A stretch of 64,000 nt of DNA, from NCBI RefSeq assembly GCF_051020765.1, contig NW_027469302.1, positions 62,001 to 126,000 on the forward strand, read 5' to 3'. Made by a program: the position numbers and the translations under genes. Below, piece by piece: positions 57,482 to 64,000 of the stretch. How positions within the stretch are numbered: position 1 is the stretch's first letter; every line of letters starts with the position of its first letter. A model generated the notes under the pieces. The model saw only the letters and a list, made by a program, of their open reading frames with translations, made no database searches and was not told the origin of the DNA. This DNA comes from Lasioglossum baleicum. Lineage: Eukaryota > Arthropoda > Insecta > Hymenoptera > Halictidae.

Positions 57482-58195
57482 GCATATCGCATAACGCATA
57501 ACGCATAACGCATAACGCTTAACGCATAACGCATAACGCATAACGCATAATGCATAACGCATAACGCTTAACGCATAGCCCATAACGCATAGCCCATAAC
57601 GCATAACGCATAACGCATCGCGCATAACGCATAACGGATAACGCATAACGCATAACGCATAACGCATAACGGATAAGGCATAACTCTTAACGCATAGCCC
57701 ATAGCGCATAACGCATAACGCATAACGCATAACGCATAACGCATAACGCATAACGCATAACGCATAACGCATAACGCTTAACACATAACGCATAACGCAT
57801 AACGCATAACGCATAATGCATAACGCATAACGCTTAACGCATAGCCCATAGCGCATAACGCATAACGCATCGCGCATAACGCATAACGCATAACGCATAA
57901 CGCATAACGCATAACGCATAACGCATAACGCATAACGCATAACGCATAACGCACAACGCATAACGCATAACGCATAACGCATAACGCATAACGCATAACG
58001 CATAACGCATAACGCATAACGCATAACGCATAACGCATAACGCATAACGCTTAACGCATAACGCATAACGCATAACGCATAACACATAATGCATAACGCA
58101 TAACGCTTAACGCATAGCCCATAACGCATAACGCATAACGCATCACGCATAACGCATAACGTATAACGCGTAACGCATAACGCATAACAAATAAC

Positions 58196-59035
58196 GCATA
58201 ACGCATAACGCATAACGCATAACGCATAACGCATAACGCATAACGCATAACGCATAACGCATAACGCATAACGCATAACGCATAACGCATAACGCATAAC
58301 GCATAACGCATAACGCATAACGCATAACGCATAACGCATAACGCATAACGCATAACGCATAACGCATAACGCATAACGCATAACGCATAACGCATAACGC
58401 ATAACGCATAACGCATAACGCATAACGCATAACGCATAACGCATAACGCATAACGCATAACGCATAACGCATAACGCATAACGCATAACGCATAACGCAT
58501 AACGCATAACGCATAACGCATAACGCATAACGCATAACGCATAACGCATAACGCATAACGCATAACGCATAACGCATAACGCATAACGCATAACGCATAA
58601 CGCATAACGCATAACGCATAACGCATAACGCATAACGCATAACGCATAACGCATAACGCATAACGCATAACGCATAACGCATAACGCATAACGCATAACG
58701 CATAACGCATAACGCATAACGCATAACGCATAACGCATAACGCATAACGCATAACGCATAACGCATAACGCATAACGCATAACGCATAACGCATAACGCA
58801 TAACGCATAACGCATAACGCATAACGCATAACGCATAACGCATAACGCATAACGCATAACGCATAACGCATAACGCATAACGCATAACGCATAACGCATA
58901 ACGCATAACGCATAACGCATAACGCATAACGCATAACGCATAACGCATAACGCATAACGCATAACGCATAACGCATAACGCATAACGCATAACGCATAAC
59001 GCATAACGCATAACGCATAACGCATAACGCATAAC
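58196..59035 (+). repeat. Pure tract, 120 units
   Basis: Canonical units from AAATAAC (58189) to GCATATC (59036). It is the second longest pure tract found. Confidence 0.95.
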
Positions 59036-59686
59036 GCATATCGCATAACGCATATCGCATAACGCATAACGCATAACGCTTAACGCATAACGCATAACGC
59101 ATAACGCATAACGGATAACGCATAACGCATAACGCATAACGCATAACGCATAACGCATAACGCATAACGCATAACGCATAACGCATAACGCTTAACGCAT
59201 AACGCATAACGCATAACGCATAACGCATAACGCATAACGCATAACGCTTAACGCATAACGCATAACGTATAACGCATAACGGATAACGTATAACGCGTAA
59301 CGCATAACGCATAACGCATAACGCATAACACATATCGCATAACGCATAACGCATAACGCTTAACGCATAACGCATAACGCATAACGCATAACGGATAACG
59401 CATAACGCATAACGCATATCGCATAACGCATAACGCTTAACGCATAACGCTTAACGCATAACACATAACGCATAACGCATAACGCATAACGCATAACGCA
59501 TAACGCTTAACGCATAACGCATAACGCATAACGCATAACGCATAACGCATAACGCATAACGCATAACGCATAACGCATAACGCATAACGCATAACGCATA
59601 ACGCATAACGCATAACGCATAACGCATAACGCATAACGCATAACGCATAACGCTTAACGCATAACGCATAACGCATAACGCATAAC

Positions 59687-60173
59687 ACATAAAGCATAAC
59701 GCATAACGCTTAACGCATAGCCCATAACGCATAACGCATAACGCATCACGCATAACGCATAACGTATAACGCGTAACGCATAACGCATAACGCATAACGA
59801 ATAACGCATAACGCGTAACGCATAACGCATAACGCATAACGCATAACGCATAACGCATAACGCATAACGCATAACGCATAACGCATAACGCATATCGCAT
59901 AACGCATAACGCATAACGCATAACGCTTAACGCATAACGCATAACGCATAACGCATAATGCATAACGCATAACGCTTAACGCATAGCCCATAACGCATAG
60001 CCCATAACGCATAACGCATAACGCATCGCGCATAACGCATAACGGATAACGCATAACGCATAACGCATAACGCATAACGGATAAGGCATAACTCTTAACG
60101 CATAGCCCATAGCGCATAACGCATAACGCATAACGCATAACGCATAACGCATAACGCATAACGCATAACGCAT
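59687..60173 (+). repeat. 0.8-kb unit with ACATAAA, copy 1
   Basis: ACATAAA (59687) is a rare variant shared only with 60485. Then GCATCAC (59743) and GAATAAC (59799) match copy 2 at +798 bp, and GCATATC (59890), GCATCGC (60023) and GGATAAG (60079) match at +791 bp. One heptamer was lost from the second copy between GAATAAC and GCATATC. Confidence 0.88.
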
Positions 60174-60484
60174 AACGCATAACGCTTAACACATAACGCA
60201 TAACGCATAACGCATAACGCATAATGCATAACGCATAACGCATAACGCTTAACGCATAACGCTTAACGCATAACACATAACGCATAACGCATAACGCATA
60301 ACGCATAACGCATAACGCTTAACGCATAACGCATAACGCATAACGCATAACGCATAACGCATAACGCATAACGCATAACGCATAACGCATAACGCATAAC
60401 GCATAACGCATAACGCATAACGCATAACGCATAACGCATAACGCATAACGCTTAACGCATAACGCATAACGCATAACGCATAAC

Positions 60485-60964
60485 ACATAAAGCATAACGC
60501 ATAACGCTTAACGCATAGCCCATAACGCATAACGCATAACGCATCACGCATAACGCATAACGTATAACGCGTAACGCATAACGCATAACGCATAACGAAT
60601 AACGCATAACGCGTAACGCATAACGCATAACGCATAACGCATAACGCATAACGCATAACGCATAACGCATAACGCATAACGCATATCGCATAACGCATAA
60701 CGCATAACGCATAACGCTTAACGCATAACGCATAACGCATAACGCATAATGCATAACGCATAACGCTTAACGCATAGCCCATAACGCATAGCCCATAACG
60801 CATAACGCATAACGCATCGCGCATAACGCATAACGGATAACGCATAACGCATAACGCATAACGCATAACGGATAAGGCATAACTCTTAACGCATAGCCCA
60901 TAGCGCATAACGCATAACGCATAACGCATAACGCATAACGCATAACGCATAACGCATAACGCAT
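60485..60964 (+). repeat. 0.8-kb unit with ACATAAA, copy 2
   Basis: ACATAAA 60485, GCATCAC 60541, GAATAAC 60597, GCATATC 60681, GCATCGC 60814, GGATAAG 60870. A third, more distant copy without ACATAAA lies at about 63066-63660 (GCATCAC 63124, GAATAAC 63180, GCATATC 63264, GCATCGC 63397). Confidence 0.88.
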
Positions 60965-61989
60965 AACGCATAACGCTTAACACATAACGCATAACGCATA
61001 ACGCATAACGCATAATGCATAACGCATAACGCTTAACGCATAGCCCATAGCGCATAACGCATAACGCATCGCGCATAACGCATAACGCATAACGCATAAC
61101 GCATAACGCATAACGCATAACGCATAACGCATAACGCATAACGCACAACGCATAACGCATAACGCATAACGCATAACGCATAACGCATAACGCATAACGC
61201 ATAACGCATAACGCATAACGCATAACGCATAACGCATAACGCATAACGCATAACGCATAACGCATAACGCATAACGCATAACGCATAACGCATAACGCAT
61301 AACGCATAACGCATAACGCATAACGCATAACGCATAACGCATAACGCATAACGCATAACGCATAACGCATAACGCATAACGCATAACGCATAACGCATAA
61401 CGCATAACGCATAACGCATAACGCATAACGCATAACGCATAACGCATAACGCATAACGCATATCGCATAACGCATAACGCATAACGCATAACGCTTAACG
61501 CATAACGCATAACGCATAACGCATAATGCATAACGCATAACGCTTAACGCATAGCCCATAACGCATAGCCCATAACGCATAACGCATAACGCATCGCGCA
61601 TAACGCATAACGGATAACGCATAACGCATAACGGATAAGGCATAACTCTTAACGCATAGCCCATAGCGCATAACGCATAACGCATAACGCATAACGCATA
61701 ACGCATAACGCATAACGCATAACGCTTAACACATAACGCATAACGCATAACGCATAACGCATAATGCATAACGCATAACGCTTAACGCATAGCCCATAGC
61801 GCATAACGCATAACGCATAACGCATAACGCATAACGCATAACGCATAACGCATAACGCATAACGCTTAACGCATAACGCATAACGCATAACGCATAACAC
61901 ATAATGCATAACGCATAACGCTTAACGCATAGCCCATAACGCATAACGCATAACGCATCACGCATAACGCATAACGTATAACGCGTAAC

Positions 61990-62591
61990 GCATAACGCAT
62001 AACGCATAACGCATAACGCATAACGCATAACGCATAACGCATAACGCATAACGCATAACGCATAACGCATAACGCATAACGCATAACGCATAACGCATAA
62101 CGCATAACGCATAACGCATAACGCATAACGCATAACGCATAACGCATAACGCATAACGCATAACGCATAACGCATAACGCATAACGCATAACGCATAACG
62201 CATAACGCATAACGCATAACGCATAACGCATAACGCATAACGCATAACGCATAACGCATAACGCATAACGCATAACGCATAACGCATAACGCATAACGCA
62301 TAACGCATAACGCATAACGCATAACGCATAACGCATAACGCATAACGCATAACGCATAACGCATAACGCATAACGCATAACGCATAACGCATAACGCATA
62401 ACGCATAACGCATAACGCATAACGCATAACGCATAACGCATAACGCATAACGCATAACGCATAACGCATAACGCATAACGCATAACGCATAACGCATAAC
62501 GCATAACGCATAACGCATAACGCATAACGCATAACGCATAACGCATAACGCATAACGCATAACGCATAACGCATAACGCATAACGCATAAC
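61990..62591 (+). repeat. Pure tract, 86 units, beta module lacking AAATAAC
   Basis: This tract starts right after GCGTAAC (61983) of a beta module. The expected AAATAAC two units later is canonical here, so the marker was lost or never gained. It ends at GCATATC (62592). Confidence 0.9.
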
Positions 62592-64000
62592 GCATATCGC
62601 ATAACGCATATCGCATAACGCATAACGCATAACGCTTAACGCATAACGCATAACGCATAACGCATAACGGATAACGCATAACGCATAACGCATAACGCAT
62701 AACGCATAACGCATAACGCATAACGCATAACGCATAACGCATAACGCTTAACGCATAACGCTTAACGCATAACGCATAACGCATAACGCATAACGCATAA
62801 CGCATAACGCATAACGCTTAACGCATAACGCATAACGTATAACGCATAACGCATAACGCATATCGCATAACGCATAACGCTTAACGCATAACGCTTAACG
62901 CATAACGCATAACGCATAACGCATAACGCATAACGCATAACGCATAACGCATAACGCATAACGCATAACGCATAACGCATAACGCATAACGCATAACGCA
63001 TAACGCATAACGCATAACGCATAACGCATAACGCTTAACGCATAACGCATAACGCATAACGCATAACACATAATGCATAACGCATAACGCTTAACGCATA
63101 GCCCATAACGCATAACGCATAACGCATCACGCATAACGCATAACGTATAACGCGTAACGCATAACGCATAACGCATAACGAATAACGCATAACGCGTAAC
63201 GCATAACGCATAACGCATAACGCATAACGCATAACGCATAACGCATAACGCATAACGCATAACGCATATCGCATAACGCATAACGCATAACGCATAACGC
63301 TTAACGCATAACGCATAACGCATAACGCATAATGCATAACGCATAACGCTTAACGCATAGCCCATAACGCATAGCCCATAACGCATAACGCATAACGCAT
63401 CGCGCATAACGCATAACGGATAACGCATAACGCATAACGCATAACGCATAACGGATAAGGCATAACTCTTAACGCATAGCCCATAGCGCATAACGCATAA
63501 CACATAACGCATAACGCATAACGCATAACGCATAACGCATAACGCATAACGCTTAACACATAACGCATAACGCATAACGCATAACGCATAATGCATAACG
63601 CATAACGCTTAACGCATAGCCCATAGCGCATAACGCATAACGCATCGCGCATAACGCATAACGCATAACGCATAACGCATAACGCATAACGCATAACGCA
63701 TAACGCATAACGCACAACGCATAACGCATAACGCATAACGCATAACGCATAACGCATAACGCATAACGCATAACGCATAACGCATAACGCATAACGCATA
63801 ACGCATAACGCATAACGCTTAACGCATAACGCATAACGCATAACGCATAACACATAATGCATAACGCATAACGCTTAACGCATAGCCCATAACGCATAAC
63901 GCATAACGCATCACGCATAACGCATAACGTATAACGCGTAACGCATAACGCATAACAAATAACGCATAACGCATAACAAATAACGCATAACGCATAACGC

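Larger units (their letters stand above)
1..64000 (+). repeat. Giant GCATAAC heptamer satellite array (whole window)
   Basis: Every stretch of the window is built from GCATAAC or a one- or two-base variant of it, head to tail on the + strand. The first base already lies in the array (GCATAAC at 1, CCATAAC at 8) and the last bases are canonical units, so the array is longer than 64 kb. No inverted block was seen. The unit is G 1, C 2, A 3, T 1, giving about 43% GC and a constant strand skew. Each unit junction is a CpG, so there are close to 9,000 CpGs. Each + strand unit contains TAA, which closes every + frame within 21 bases. Variants recur in fixed order, which points to higher-order repeats and not random decay. 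A satellite of a eukaryotic chromosome is the simplest reading; a bacterial heptamer array of extreme length is the alternative. Confidence 0.99.
53660..64000 (+). repeat. Domain 9: GGATAAG alpha modules and very long pure tracts
   Basis: Six of the seven GGATAAG units in the window lie here (53723, 57671, 60079, 60870, 61633, 63453), in alpha modules. Four alpha modules are followed 245-273 bp later by a second GCATCGC placed two units after CCATAGC (53933, 57867, 61066, 63642). Pure tracts reach 94, 104, 120 and 86 units. One zeta module (56593), one eta module (55697) and beta modules ending at 54261, 58195 and 63963 are present. Two similar units of about 0.8 kb lie at 59.4-61.0 kb. The array leaves the window at 64000 shortly after two AAATAAC units (63957, 63978). 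No gene is visible. Confidence 0.8.

Noticed and set aside
1..64000. Numerous long - strand open frames (60 to 1,563 codons) as protein genes
   Set aside because: All translate as MRYALCV repeats in every frame because GTTATGC has no stop codon. They overlap each other in all three frames, have no ribosome binding site or domain, and end only where a variant unit happens to make TAA or TGA.
1..64000. CRISPR array
   Set aside because: There are no unique spacers. The unit is 7 bp and the material between markers is the same heptamer. No cas genes are present.
1..64000. Telomeric repeat
   Set aside because: GTTATGC/GCATAAC is not a known telomere word that I recognise and lacks the G-run typical of telomeric strands. 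The many internal higher-order modules are also atypical of telomere ends.
1..64000. DnaA boxes or iteron-type replication origin
   Set aside because: The - strand TTATGCGTT, and TTATCCGTT from GGATAAC, match only the first part of the DnaA consensus TTATNCACA. Iteron clusters are also hundreds of bp, not 64 kb, and no replication gene is near.
463..64000. CATAAT and TATAAC words as -10 boxes
   Set aside because: They are one-base variants of the satellite unit, occur throughout without any -35 partner and precede no gene.
1..64000. Variants as random sequencing errors
   Set aside because: The same words recur in the same order and spacing dozens of times, and indels are limited to about three kinds. 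Random error would give scattered singletons and many indels.
1..64000. Hidden defence system, phage or biosynthetic cluster
   Set aside because: There is no non-repetitive sequence longer than 15 bp in the window, so nothing of that kind can be encoded here.

Overview
The whole 64 kb window is one uninterrupted simple-sequence satellite: a head-to-tail array of the heptamer GCATAAC (complement GTTATGC), about 9,140 units, running off both ends of the window. I found no gene, RNA gene, insertion sequence, CRISPR array, promoter or origin that I can support. Every unit points the same way; I saw no GTTATGC-oriented block on the + strand. Base composition is therefore nearly constant (about 43% GC, with strong strand asymmetry: A 3, C 2, G 1 and T 1 per unit).

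The array is not uniform. Roughly nine units in ten (estimated by eye) are canonical. The rest are point variants, written here as seven-letter words: GCTTAAC, GCATAAT, GGATAAC, GTATAAC, GCGTAAC, GCATATC, ACATATC, ACATAAC, GCATAGC+CCATAAC, GCATCGC, GCATCAC, TCTTAAC, AAATAAC, GAATAAC, GCACAAC and GCATTAC. These occur in fixed orders and form recurring modules. Alpha is built on GCATCGC, about 154-161 bp in its basic form, with some 65 GCATCGC sites. Beta is 112 bp and ends in AAATAAC. Gamma is 49 bp and carries GCATATC and ACATATC. Zeta is a GCGTAAC block plus a GCACAAC quartet. Eta is ACATAAT, four canonical units, then GCATAAT. Modules are separated by pure tracts of up to 135 units (945 bp). 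The distance between markers changes by whole heptamers. This is the signature of higher-order repeats evolving by unequal exchange or slippage.

The only sequence that is not an obvious heptamer variant is a 15-bp island, TTCAATGAAAAAGTC, present six times (4921, 24475, 25699, 35575, 40502, 41201). Each copy sits in a 21-bp block that exactly replaces three heptamers. The heptamer register is broken only 13 times in 64 kb: eight 6-mers and five 8-mers. It is unbroken over the final 22.8 kb.

Layout: 1-5080 has alpha modules, the first island and an island-free counterpart. 5081-15361 has five alpha modules with an 8-mer, plus GCATACC markers. 15362-23964 has large beta and gamma units, including a 791-bp tandem duplication. 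23965-27727 has two islands and the longest pure tracts. 27728-35532 has duplicated beta and gamma units. 35533-41407 has three islands. 41408-46253 has eta and GCATATC-pair modules. 46254-53659 has zeta modules. 53660-64000 has alpha modules with GGATAAG and very long pure tracts.

The - strand reads open for long distances because GTTATGC contains no stop. All three frames give cyclic permutations of the same peptide, MRYALCV. The + strand has TAA in every unit. I treat the - strand frames as by-products of the repeat and not as genes. The organism cannot be identified from this window. An array this long and gene-free is most like eukaryotic satellite DNA (heterochromatin or centromere-type). 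Short heptamer arrays are also known from filamentous cyanobacteria, so a bacterial source is not excluded and would make the length exceptional.
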